From NCBI GenBank assembly GCA_002408185.1, contig DHQV01000087.1, positions 11,228-30,768 of the forward strand: DNA of 19,541 bases, read 5' to 3'. The notes under the pieces were generated by a model. That model worked only from the letters and a program-made list of their open reading frames with translations, ran no database searches and was not told the origin of the DNA. The position numbers were made by a program, and so were the translations under genes. This stretch comes from Deltaproteobacteria bacterium UBA5329. Its GTDB lineage: Bacteria; Desulfobacterota; Syntrophorhabdia; Syntrophorhabdales; Syntrophorhabdaceae. How positions within the stretch are numbered: position 1 is the first letter of the stretch; each line of letters starts with the position of its first letter. Positions 1-7,671 of this stretch are shown in pieces.

Positions 1-421
1 CCACAATGAGCAGCATGAACATAGTAGGGCGCATTCTCGTGAAGACTGAAAACTTGAAAAACGCGAAAAGGACCGGAAGGAGGATTGTCAGGAGAACTTT
101 TGAGCCATAAAACATCATGACAATATTTTTGAACCTGCCCAGGCCCGCATGGAGCAACCGCCGCCTGAGCTGCGAGACCTCTTCCTCGCCTTTTGGTTTT
201 GCGAGGGGCCCCAGACCCCTGGTGAGCCTTACAAAAACCTGGCGCGCCCTGTCTTTGAGGGTCAGGTTCGGGGTTTCTCTTTTGTCGTGGCCCTCTTCTT
301 CTATTTTTCGCAGAACGTCGCGATGCCTCTTCAGGTATGATGCATACTGGATTATGCCGAGGACGACTATAAGGGTAATCCCGAATATAAGGACCGGTAT
401 AAAATAGGTTAGTGTTGTCAC
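1..421 (-). CDS. tadC: TadC, Flp pilus inner-membrane platform protein (partial, N-terminal part)
   Basis: This is the 5' end of the gene; about 140 codons are visible before it leaves the window. TadC pairs with TadB as the inner-membrane platform on which the TadA ATPase acts during Flp pilus assembly. I translated it from a GTG start (421-419 on the minus strand) because a GGGGGG Shine-Dalgarno-like run lies just upstream, 9 bases separate it from the tadB stop, and the protein begins with a membrane segment (about residues 5-23). A charged stretch follows, then the pattern LRRRLLHAGL followed by a segment containing FYGSKVLL, as is usual for TadC just before the T2SSF domain. The T2SSF domain itself lies mostly outside the window. 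Being last of the visible operon fits the usual order tadA-tadB-tadC. Confidence 0.88.
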   Translation of the reverse strand, partial: MTTLTYFIPVLIFGITLIVVLGIIQYASYLKRHRDVLRKIEEEGHDKRETPNLTLKDRARQVFVRLTRGLGPLAKPKGEEEVSQLRRRLLHAGLGRFKNIVMMFYGSKVLLTILLPVLFAFFKFSVFTRMRPTMFMLLIV

Positions 422-430
422 GTGCCCCCC

Positions 431-1402
431 TCACACCCTTATGTTGATGATCTTTCTTATGATCGCCACACCGAGGCCCATCATGCACAGCGCAATGATG
501 ATGAACACCTTGCCGGCGGCATCCTGCACCAGGTCCTGCAGATATTTGGGATTCAGGATGGTCAGGGCAAAAACCACCACAAATGGCAGTGCGATGAGTA
601 TGATGGCCGAGAGCTTCCCCTCGGCGCTCAAAGCCTTTATCTTGCCCAAAAGCTTGAATCTCTCACGCATGAGATGGGCTATGCTTTGGAGTATGTCGGC
701 AAGATTGCCCCCGCTTTCCCGCTGTATGATCACCGAAATGGTGAAAAACTTCAGGTCGGGCACGTCAACGCGCGTCGTCATGTTCTTGAGGGCCTGATCG
801 ACGGACGCGCCGAAGTTGATCTCTTTCAGGACTTGCATGAACTCGACTCCGATGGGTTCATCGAATTCCTGTGCAACCATCTGGAGGCCCCCCGAGAACG
901 CATGCCCCGCCCTGAGCGAACGGGCCATGAGGTCGAGGGCGTCAGGAAGCTGTTTTTCGAACTTTGCGGCGCGTTGGCGTATTTTCAAGAGAAGGTAGAG
1001 AAAAGGTGTTGCGGCCACACCAAGGGCAAACAGGATGGGAATGAGATATCCGCGGGTCAATATGAAAAGGATCAGATAAGACGAGAGGGCCAAAATACAG
1101 GATATGAGCAGGAATGTCCCGAGATTCAGCGGCGAACGCGCCTTTACGACAAGGTCGTCAAACCGCTGTACCATGGAGATCTTTGCGAGCAGATCGTTGA
1201 AACGGGGAATATCGCTGAAAACGCGCCGTTTCTTTATATCGCCCGTCTGTTGTTGCGGTCCAGTCGCAGTGGCGGTGAAAGTCTCGAGCCTTTTATCGAA
1301 AGCCCGTGATGCGGGGTCCCATTTCGGCCGGAGGATCAGCAATATTCCCTGGACAATACATGCGGCCGCCACAAAAAATCCAACCCCCAGTATCCATTCC
1401 AT
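431..1402 (-). CDS. tadB: TadB, Flp pilus inner-membrane platform protein
   Basis: TadB is a polytopic inner-membrane protein of the type II secretion F (T2SSF/GspF) family and forms the platform of the Tad pilus machine with TadC. The 323-residue product has an N-terminal membrane segment (about 1-23), a pair of hydrophobic segments around 93-140, a cytoplasmic T2SSF domain around 146-270 containing LPDALDLMARSLRAGHAF and QRESGGNLADIL, and two C-terminal membrane segments (about 262-285 and 297-318). These landmarks and the length are normal for TadB. It starts 12 bases after the tadA stop and ends 9 bases before tadC, so the three genes are almost certainly co-transcribed. A long open frame on the opposite strand is only its shadow. 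Confidence 0.95.
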   Translation of the reverse strand: MEWILGVGFFVAAACIVQGILLILRPKWDPASRAFDKRLETFTATATGPQQQTGDIKKRRVFSDIPRFNDLLAKISMVQRFDDLVVKARSPLNLGTFLLISCILALSSYLILFILTRGYLIPILFALGVAATPFLYLLLKIRQRAAKFEKQLPDALDLMARSLRAGHAFSGGLQMVAQEFDEPIGVEFMQVLKEINFGASVDQALKNMTTRVDVPDLKFFTISVIIQRESGGNLADILQSIAHLMRERFKLLGKIKALSAEGKLSAIILIALPFVVVFALTILNPKYLQDLVQDAAGKVFIIIALCMMGLGVAIIRKIINIRV

Positions 1403-1414
1403 GTGCTTCTCCTC

Positions 1415-2737
1415 TCAAAGTTCCAGCATTACGGATCTCGTGAACATCTCTACCGGGACCTTGATGCCATTCGCCTTGAACCTCTCCACGAACCGCGGGA
1501 GCACCCCTGCTGTTCTGAAGCGGCCTTTCACCTTGCCGTCGTTCCCGACCCCGGTCTGTTCAAAACTGAAGATCTCCTGTGTCGTGATTATGTTTCCCTC
1601 CATACCCACGATCTCCTGGAGCGCAACGACCTTTCGTGTGCCGTCGAGGAGCCGCTGGAGATGAAAGATCACATCGATGGCAGAGGCGATATACTGCCTG
1701 ACCGCCTCATGGGGAATGTTGAGGCCGGACATGGCGACGAGCGTTTCGAGACGGAGCAGGGCATCGCGGGGCGCGTTCGCGTGCACCGTGGTGAGGGACC
1801 CGTCATGGCCCGTGTTCATGGCCTGCAGCATGTCGAGCACCTCGGCGCCCCTTACCTCACCAACGATGATCCGGTCGGGTCTCATTCGGAGGCTGTTTCG
1901 CACCAGGTCCCTTTGGGTCACTTCGCCTTTTCCCTCGATGTTGGGCGGCTTTGTCTCGAGACGCACCACGTGATCCTGTTTGAGTTGCAGTTCTGCTGAA
2001 TCCTCGATGGTTACGATGCGTTCATTCGCTGGGATAAACCGGGAAAACACGTTCAAAAGGGTCGTTTTCCCCGTGCCGGTACCGCCCGAGATAAGCACGT
2101 TGAGCCTCGCCCGGACGATCCCCTCTATGAGTTCGCCGATTTCGGGCGTCAAAGTCTTCAGCGTAACGAGATCGTGGAGCTCGAGCGGATCTGCCGCGAA
2201 GCGCCGGATGGACAGGCTTGGCCCGTCAATTGCCAGGGGCGGGACGATCGCGTTCACGCGGGAGCCGTCCGGCAGACGCGCGTCTACCATGGGGCTCGAT
2301 TCGTCGATCCGCCGACCGACGGCGGAGACTATGCGGTCGATTATCTTCTTGAGATGGGCATCATCCTTGAAGCGCACCATGGTGAGGTAAAGTTTACCGT
2401 ACCGTTCCACGTACACCTGTTTGTACGAATTGACAAGGATATCCGTAACGGTGGGGTCACGCATCAGGGGCTCGATTGGTCCCAGTCCCAGGACCTCGTC
2501 CTGTACTTCGTTGCAGAGGGCCTCTCTTTCGTCATAATTTATGGGAGTCTTGAAGCCGTCTTCGGCAAGGATGGCTTCTATCACTGCGCGTATCTCCTGC
2601 TTCAGCCTGTCTTTGCTTACTGTCTCTACGAGGGAGAGATCAAGAATATCGAGAAGACGATCATGAACCTTTGTCCTCAGTTCATGGTATGCGTCGCTCA
2701 TAACAAAGTCGTCTTTGTGGACCGCGTAGAATTCCAT
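1415..2737 (-). CDS. tadA: TadA/CpaF, Flp pilus assembly ATPase
   Basis: This is the motor ATPase of the Flp pilus, a VirB11/GspE-type hexameric NTPase of the cytoplasmic face that drives pilin polymerisation. The 440-residue product has the family N-terminal domain (GLGPIEPLM near 84-92, DILVN near 99-103), Walker A GGTGTGKT at 218-225, an Asp-box-like TIEDSAEL near 243-250, a Walker B region RIIVGEVRGAE at 289-299 and the His box GHDGSLTTVHA at 310-320. All key residues are present. The ATG at 2737-2735 is preceded by AAGGAAGGAG with good spacing; an internal ATG at codon 13 is less likely. A 61-base gap separates it from tadZ and contains a weak 6-bp stem (TCCGCA/TGCGGA), so some internal initiation or processing is possible. 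Confidence 0.97.
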   Translation of the reverse strand: MEFYAVHKDDFVMSDAYHELRTKVHDRLLDILDLSLVETVSKDRLKQEIRAVIEAILAEDGFKTPINYDEREALCNEVQDEVLGLGPIEPLMRDPTVTDILVNSYKQVYVERYGKLYLTMVRFKDDAHLKKIIDRIVSAVGRRIDESSPMVDARLPDGSRVNAIVPPLAIDGPSLSIRRFAADPLELHDLVTLKTLTPEIGELIEGIVRARLNVLISGGTGTGKTTLLNVFSRFIPANERIVTIEDSAELQLKQDHVVRLETKPPNIEGKGEVTQRDLVRNSLRMRPDRIIVGEVRGAEVLDMLQAMNTGHDGSLTTVHANAPRDALLRLETLVAMSGLNIPHEAVRQYIASAIDVIFHLQRLLDGTRKVVALQEIVGMEGNIITTQEIFSFEQTGVGNDGKVKGRFRTAGVLPRFVERFKANGIKVPVEMFTRSVMLEL

Positions 2738-2798
2738 TGTAAGCTCCTTCCTTTATAATTGCTCCGCAACAGGTGATGCGGACGTGACTATCCTTGCG

Positions 2799-3971
2799 TT
2801 ACGAGAAGATCCCAAACAAACCTCTGCGTTTCATGCCCTCTTCAGGGACCTGCTGCCGCTCGAAAAATGCCGCTATTTCGGAGATGCGCCTGTTTATGTC
2901 CGAACCCGGGGCGATCTCTTGAAGCGTTTTACCCATGTTTATGGCGTCCATGGTATTCTGGAAATCATTGGGAACGGTCCAGGCGATCTTTTTTTTCGTT
3001 GTCTGTTCCGCGTTCTCTACAGATATGTTCCCCGACCGCTTACCGACCCGATTGGCGATGATGAATACTCGGTCGTCAGAGGGGTAGCCGAGCCTCAAAA
3101 AGGTGTCTCTCAGCCTTTTTATGTTTACGAGGCAAGGGAGATTGAGAAGGGTGACCACGACCACCCTGTCGGCAAGTTTCATGATGGCCTTGCACAACTC
3201 ACCGAGGTCCTGTCCGCCGTCGATGACCACGTAATCGAACATTGTTCTCATGAGCTTCAGCAATTTCGTGATGATATCGGGGCCCGACGCGAAGCTCTCT
3301 ATTATGCTGGTAGGAGAGGGCAGGACGTAAAGACCGGAGGGATGCTTGTAGAGGGTCCCCATGAGAAAGTTGCTGTCGAGGCGGGTAATGTTCCGGGCGA
3401 TCTCCGCCCAGTCGAACTGGGGCGACTCCATGTTGAGAAAGATTGGTATGTCTCCAAAGAGGAGGTTCATGTCCATGAGGGCAACGGTCTTCCCCGTTTT
3501 CGGATTGCACAGGGCCCTGGCGAGATTCACCGCGATCGTTGTCGTTCCGACCCCGCCTTTGGTGCCGATAATATGCATGATCATACCTTCTTTGGAAGGT
3601 GTGCTGCTCACGGTAATGTTTCCAGTAGACCCGACGGTCTGAAGTTTGATAAGCGCCTTTTGAACATCATCGAGGTTGAGCGGCAGCTGGAAAAATTCCC
3701 TGGGCCCAATTTTAAGGGCCTGGATCAGGATATTGGGGTCGGTCGCGCCCGATACCAGGAAGAGATGGTTCGCCTTACCCGACGACATTGTTTCCCTGAT
3801 GAAATTGAACTGTCCCTCCGTGTCCTTGTCCGTGACCTCGAAGATCAAGAGATCGTGAGGGGCCATGTTTTCGGTTGTCAGGGTGTAACCGTCAGTGGCA
3901 GAGACGAGTTTCTCCAGTTGGGCAAGGGATGCCGGGTCTTGTATTTTCAGAAGCACCGTTTTTATCGTCAT
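2799..3971 (-). CDS. tadZ: TadZ/CpaE, ParA/MinD-like pilus localisation ATPase
   Basis: TadZ/CpaE proteins place the Tad machine in the cell, commonly at a pole, and combine an atypical receiver-like domain with a MinD/ParA ATPase domain. In this 390-residue protein the N-terminal part (about 1-110) has the receiver-like alpha/beta pattern. The deviant Walker A motif KGGVGTTT is at 138-145, preceded by HIIGT. Further nucleotide-site segments are VALMDMNLLFGD (about 163-174) and FDYVVIDGGQ (245-254), with D251 in the Walker B position. The signature lysine of canonical MinD/ParA proteins (KGGVGKTT) is replaced by Thr, as is common in TadZ/CpaE. It ends with a basic RRGLFGIFS tail. Position between the lipoprotein gene and tadA is the standard one. 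Confidence 0.94.
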   Translation of the reverse strand: MTIKTVLLKIQDPASLAQLEKLVSATDGYTLTTENMAPHDLLIFEVTDKDTEGQFNFIRETMSSGKANHLFLVSGATDPNILIQALKIGPREFFQLPLNLDDVQKALIKLQTVGSTGNITVSSTPSKEGMIMHIIGTKGGVGTTTIAVNLARALCNPKTGKTVALMDMNLLFGDIPIFLNMESPQFDWAEIARNITRLDSNFLMGTLYKHPSGLYVLPSPTSIIESFASGPDIITKLLKLMRTMFDYVVIDGGQDLGELCKAIMKLADRVVVVTLLNLPCLVNIKRLRDTFLRLGYPSDDRVFIIANRVGKRSGNISVENAEQTTKKKIAWTVPNDFQNTMDAINMGKTLQEIAPGSDINRRISEIAAFFERQQVPEEGMKRRGLFGIFS

Positions 3972-4011
3972 GGTCTTTCCCGTATTTCCTTAATTTCTTA
4001 ATTGCATTATT

Positions 4012-4293
4012 TTAGCGTGTCCCTCCCCCGGATACGCCCAGTAAAACGGAAGGTGGGGGCGGCGCGGGTTTTTCGAAGCTTTTTATGTATGTCTCGACGA
4101 CTTTTTGCGCTGCCTCGCCGTCCAATTCGGCGACCGGTTCAAGATCCTTTTCGGCATCGGGGTTGAGGACCTGGTTGAACTTCGCGAGCTTGTACGAGGT
4201 GCCGTAATCCATCTCGACCCTGCCTGTCGTACTGCATCCGGCCAGGAAGATGGCCATTAACACAATGGAGAATATACAGATAATCGTTTTCAT
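4012..4293 (-). CDS. Small Tad-locus lipoprotein
   Basis: The 93-residue product has a lipoprotein signal peptide: MKTIICIFSIV followed by the lipobox LAGC, with the lipidated cysteine at residue 20. The mature part is about 73 residues and contains NPDAEKDLEPV and a LDGEAAQKVVETY helix, then a proline-rich PAPPPPS stretch. Small lipoproteins with an NP-A and LDG-A-V-Y pattern are often encoded next to rcpA in Tad loci and may assist the secretin, but their role is poorly defined. The ATG at 4293 has AAGGAGGG upstream, and the gene starts 17 bases after the rcpA stop, so it is clearly in the operon. It lacks TPR repeats and is much shorter than TadD, so I do not call it TadD. Confidence 0.82.
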   Translation of the reverse strand: MKTIICIFSIVLMAIFLAGCSTTGRVEMDYGTSYKLAKFNQVLNPDAEKDLEPVAELDGEAAQKVVETYIKSFEKPAPPPPSVLLGVSGGGTR

Positions 4294-4310
4294 CGGGTCG
4301 CCCTCCTTAT

Positions 4311-5762
4311 CTATTGCCCGGGTGTGGCATGTCCAAATTCGCCTTCAAGTTTTCCGCGTGACGGTTGGGGCGGTTGCACTACATTCCCCGGCCGCTTGCT
4401 TCCCCCTTGCCCGTCCATGGTCCCTAATAGGTAGAACTCGAAATCGTTGGGCTCTACCCATGAGTCCGTCGGCAATGTCTGTTTATTGAGGTCCACGGGT
4501 TTTACCAGGTGCGGCGTCACGATGACCACCAGCTCGGTATCGCGCCTTTGAAAGGAACTGCTCCGGAAAAGAGCGCCAAGAATGGGTATGTCTCCGAGAA
4601 CGGGGAATTTACTGATGGTCTCACGGGCTTCTTCCTTGAGGAGGCCGGCAATGGCAAAACTCTGGCCATCAGCGAGTTCGACAGTAGTAGCCACCCGCCG
4701 GGTATTGATGCTCGGGATAACATAATTCTGAAGGGTAACGGTGGTCGTAAAGTCGAGCTCGGATACCTCGGGGGCCACCTGCATGCTGATCTTGCGGTTG
4801 CTGAGGACAACAGGTGTGAAAACGAGCCCTACACCGAACGGCTTGTACTCTATCGTTATATTAGCTGTATTTCCGAAACTGCTGCTTTGCGGGACGGGAA
4901 CTGGAAATTCACCTCCGGCAAGGAACCTTGCCTCTTTCCCGCTTAGCGTGATAAGGGTCGGTTCGGCAAGTATCTTGATGAGCCCTTCCTCTTTCAGGGC
5001 GTCCAGCAATAAATTCCAGGTCACATCCCCTCGGATATACTGGGCGATGACACTTCCCACACTGGTGGTCGCCTGGCTTGGAAAATTGCTCAGAAAGGCG
5101 ATATTCCCTTCGCGACCTCCCCTGCCTATGGCAGCAAAATTAATGCCGAGTTCCCTGCCTAGCGTCCTCGACATCTCGGAGACCTTGATCTCCAGCATGA
5201 CCTGGTGCACGCCCCCGACCTCCATGATGTTGATGAGCCGCGACTTGCCCTCCTTGTCACCCGGCACGTAGGGCCTCGCGATCTCGACGACCTGCGCGGC
5301 GACTGCCGCGCTCGATACCGATCCGGAAAGCGTGAGATAATTGCCGGAAGAGGTAACAAGGATACCTTTTTCGCCGGGGAACATCCTGTGAATAGTTTCC
5401 TTGAGGCCATTGACATCCGGCGTTACTTCAATATCCAGTATCCCCGCTATGGTGTCCCCGGGGCCCCAGAGCGTGAGACTCGTGGTGCCCGGAGCCTTTG
5501 CGTTGAGATATATCTGGCGCGGCGAAAGGATCGTCGCCTCGACTATGGCAGGCTGGGCGACCGCTACGCGTTTCAGCACTTCCCGGCTTTCAATGGTTAG
5601 CGATTTTCCCGCGGTGAGGTTTATTTTTTCAGATGCCGTGCTTGTCATTTTCGAACGGATAGGGCCCGCGGCGGATGAAATGACGGGATAACACATGAGC
5701 AAAAAAATGCAGGCAAGAATTGATATGCAATATAGCCCTGTAATAAACCTTGTTTTTAACAT
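4311..5762 (-). CDS. rcpA: RcpA/CpaC, Flp pilus outer-membrane secretin
   Basis: This forms the outer-membrane channel through which the Flp pilus passes. The 483-residue protein has an N-terminal signal/hydrophobic segment (about 8-31), a pilus-secretin N domain around 45-115 (ESREVLKRVAVAQPAIVEA, then the LYLWGPGDT-like turn), a BON-like segment around 120-165, and the secretin domain around 185-420. The secretin signature GLLKEEARETISKFPVLGD followed by IPILGALF is at about 373-399, and the beta-strand end VIVTPHLVKPV at 413-423. The length is typical for RcpA/CpaC. A purine-rich AAGGG/AAGGGGG stretch precedes the ATG. It begins 16 bases after rcpC and ends 17 bases before the lipoprotein gene. 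Confidence 0.96.
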   Translation of the reverse strand: MLKTRFITGLYCISILACIFLLMCYPVISSAAGPIRSKMTSTASEKINLTAGKSLTIESREVLKRVAVAQPAIVEATILSPRQIYLNAKAPGTTSLTLWGPGDTIAGILDIEVTPDVNGLKETIHRMFPGEKGILVTSSGNYLTLSGSVSSAAVAAQVVEIARPYVPGDKEGKSRLINIMEVGGVHQVMLEIKVSEMSRTLGRELGINFAAIGRGGREGNIAFLSNFPSQATTSVGSVIAQYIRGDVTWNLLLDALKEEGLIKILAEPTLITLSGKEARFLAGGEFPVPVPQSSSFGNTANITIEYKPFGVGLVFTPVVLSNRKISMQVAPEVSELDFTTTVTLQNYVIPSINTRRVATTVELADGQSFAIAGLLKEEARETISKFPVLGDIPILGALFRSSSFQRRDTELVVIVTPHLVKPVDLNKQTLPTDSWVEPNDFEFYLLGTMDGQGGSKRPGNVVQPPQPSRGKLEGEFGHATPGQ

Positions 5763-5778
5763 ATCCCTTGGTTCCCCC

Positions 5779-6624
5779 TTAATCGAATTTTACATTCGTG
5801 ACCTTGCTGCCTTGGATAAGCTCGACGGAGAAAGATCTCCTTCCGGAAGCGGAAGGAGTCGACGTTCCCGCGCTTTTCTTGACTGCCGAACTCGCCGGCG
5901 TCGAGCTGTGAGAAGCGAGAAGGACGGGAATGGTCGTGCCTTTCGTCATGACCTCGGCGCTATCGCTGTAATTGCGCAGGGCAAGCTGCAGCTTGCCCTC
6001 TGTTGAAGCAAGGGCCAGTTTTTCCCCTTCCTGGGGGCTTACCTCGAGGGTTATCACATCGACAGCAGAGGGTTTCTCCTGTTTTCCCGTCTTTTCCACC
6101 TCCACTCCCGTGGCAAGGACCGGCACGTTCTCGAGGACCGTTTTTGTTATGGCTCCCTTATTTTCGCCGGCTTCGCGGAGGGTAACGAGAACATCTACCC
6201 TGTTCCCGGGAAAGATGAAACCCGACACACCGACCACTTTATCGACCTTGACCGCCATGGCGCGCTTGTTGGGCTGCACGATCGCCGCCATGCCTCCGCT
6301 TTTCATCGATGTGGAAGCGAGGCTGGACTCGAAAATAGGTTCGTTTGCCTTGACGGGGAGAACGAGGACCCTGCCCTCCAGTGAGGCTGCACTCGTGAAG
6401 TATCCGGCAGGGAGGCTCTTTTTTAGATAGGGTGCCGTTTTTATCATGGACTTATCCAGTACGGTGCCCCAGGCCATGTCGATGGCGGCGATGGCAACGT
6501 CGACGGTATCCTGCTGCTGCATCTGTTTCTGTGCCTTGCTTTTCAGCATGTTGTAGCTGACGATGCTCACTATAAGGGCGATCAATATCCCTATACCAAG
6601 AATTATTACCGGTGTTTTCTTCAT
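5779..6624 (-). CDS. rcpC: RcpC/CpaB, Flp pilus assembly protein (SAF domain)
   Basis: RcpC/CpaB is a periplasmic, membrane-anchored protein of Flp pilus systems that works with the secretin. The 281-residue product has one N-terminal membrane anchor (about 5-24), a SAF-type domain (about 41-105, with PAGYFTSAASLEGRVL and VKANEPI), then the RcpC domain (about 113-222) containing GVSGFIFPGNRVDVLVT and VLENVPVLATGVEV. A low-complexity Ser/Ala/Thr tail follows (about 236-265). The start has ACGGAG about 8 bases upstream. It lies between tadV and rcpA, separated from rcpA by 16 bases and from tadV by about 100 bases in which I see no gene. Confidence 0.95.
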   Translation of the reverse strand: MKKTPVIILGIGILIALIVSIVSYNMLKSKAQKQMQQQDTVDVAIAAIDMAWGTVLDKSMIKTAPYLKKSLPAGYFTSAASLEGRVLVLPVKANEPIFESSLASTSMKSGGMAAIVQPNKRAMAVKVDKVVGVSGFIFPGNRVDVLVTLREAGENKGAITKTVLENVPVLATGVEVEKTGKQEKPSAVDVITLEVSPQEGEKLALASTEGKLQLALRNYSDSAEVMTKGTTIPVLLASHSSTPASSAVKKSAGTSTPSASGRRSFSVELIQGSKVTNVKFD

Positions 6625-6724
6625 AGACGCCGCTCCGTTCTAAAGTCGTTTGCGTTCCACGTATATCTTAGTTCAAACTGCATCATGGTGTCCATGCTAC
6701 GTTGCAATGATTAGCGTAAAATTG

Positions 6725-7240
6725 TCAGATGATCCTTTGCACCAGCACTGCCAGTGTCCCAATCCCGATCGCCACACCATACCTCAGGGGGGTTGCCTTT
6801 TCGTTCCCCCCGGCGGGTATATGTACAAGGCGCCCAGTCAACAGGAGGCCTTTCGCCATTGCTCCCAAACGGCCGAGTGCCTTCCGGTTGTTCTTTTGAA
6901 CGACAAGAAGCGTGACCGCATAAATACCGCCAGCTATAGCCGTGAAGAGGGCCGCCAACAGGACGTCCCTGGGGCCGAGGAAGGCACCCACGGCTGCCAT
7001 GAGCTTGACATCGCCCGCACCCATGCCTCCTAAGAGGTACAAAACCAGAAAAATGAAAAACCCGATCAGCAGGCCGAATGCGCTCGACAGGAGCCCCGGA
7101 ACCCCCGCCATCCACACGTGGCAGACAAGCGCCACCGCCATGGCCGGGAACGTAAGCCAGTTGGGTATGCGGCCGGACCTGATGTCGTATGTCACAGCGA
7201 CGCCAAGAACGAGTACGGCGATCCAAAATATGATATCCAT
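6725..7240 (-). CDS. tadV: TadV/CpaA, type IV prepilin peptidase (A24 family)
   Basis: TadV removes the leader peptide of the Flp prepilin and of the pseudopilins TadE/TadF in the inner membrane. The 171-residue polytopic protein has both catalytic aspartates of the A24 family: D19 in YDIRSGRIPN and D77 in GGMGAGDVKL (GxGD motif). About six hydrophobic segments are visible, and the C-terminal LRYGVAIGIGTL segment is the conserved PYG-VAI-hG element. It lacks the N-terminal methyltransferase domain of PilD, as expected for the Tad class. GGGGTG precedes the ATG. It is separated from flp1 by about 210 bases that contain a strong hairpin, so it is probably transcribed by readthrough from the flp1 promoter. 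Confidence 0.95.
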   Translation of the reverse strand: MDIIFWIAVLVLGVAVTYDIRSGRIPNWLTFPAMAVALVCHVWMAGVPGLLSSAFGLLIGFFIFLVLYLLGGMGAGDVKLMAAVGAFLGPRDVLLAALFTAIAGGIYAVTLLVVQKNNRKALGRLGAMAKGLLLTGRLVHIPAGGNEKATPLRYGVAIGIGTLAVLVQRII

Positions 7241-7394
7241 ATATACACCCCAATTCGGCTATCATCAACATGCGGTCAGAGATCTTGAAGAGATCGACAC
7301 GTTCAGAAAGGTTCCTGCCTCCCGTCGCATGATCCCCGCCAGATATTTTCTCACCGTTGATCGTTCCTCCGATGCATTGGCACAAGAGTTCAAT

Positions 7395-7423
7395 CCTGGC
7401 CCAAGCCTGAAGCTTGGGCCAGG
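7395..7423 (-). promoter_or_regulatory. Strong hairpin between flp1 and tadV (attenuator/processing candidate)
   Basis: A perfect 12-bp inverted repeat, CCTGGCCCAAGC and GCTTGGGCCAGG, flanks a 5-base loop. In the flp1 transcript it folds about 32 bases after the flp1 stop codon. There is no uridine tract after it on the minus strand, so it is not a classical intrinsic terminator. In pilin operons such hairpins usually protect the upstream pilin mRNA from 3' exonucleases or attenuate readthrough, so that pilin is made in excess over machinery. That role is inferred from position. Confidence 0.75.
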
Positions 7424-7454
7424 CCCTCCGCACTCTGCGCTCCAGGCACGGGAC

Positions 7455-7622
7455 TTACGGAGTAGTAAGTTGACCAGCTATGTGGTTAAATATGGTCTTC
7501 AGATTGCTTCCGACTGCTGTTATGGCAACAATAATTGCCACAGCGATAAGAGCCGCAATGAGGCCATATTCGATAGCTGTTACCCCGTCCTCATCCTTCA
7601 AAAACCTTTTCAGTCTTTCCAT
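7455..7622 (-). CDS. flp1: Flp1, major Flp/Fap pilin
   Basis: This is a 55-residue Flp-type prepilin: a short basic leader MERLKRFLKDEDG, the processing site G|VTAIEYGL with Glu at +5 and the Flp-specific EY pair, then a hydrophobic helix of about 22 residues and a short hydrophilic tail ending QLTTP. TadV (next gene) should cleave after Gly13. I chose the ATG at 7622-7620 because AGGAGG lies 8 bases upstream and because it gives the same leader as the second pilin in this window; a longer open frame reaching 7697 has no such support and would run through the sigma-54 promoter. Expression is probably from that promoter, with the hairpin downstream uncoupling pilin from machinery levels. Confidence 0.95.
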   Translation of the reverse strand: MERLKRFLKDEDGVTAIEYGLIAALIAVAIIVAITAVGSNLKTIFNHIAGQLTTP

Positions 7623-7671
7623 TTTGTTAACCTCCTCTATTGAATTTTGATCCCACCCGGGATCTTGATGC

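Noticed and set aside
422..1309. Long plus-strand open frame (295 codons)
   Set aside because: It lies antisense to tadB, resembles no family, and is rich in His, Glu and Arg as expected for a shadow frame.
2784..4001. Plus-strand open frame of 405 codons
   Set aside because: It is fully antisense to tadZ, whose ATPase motifs are clear; the frame has no recognisable domain.
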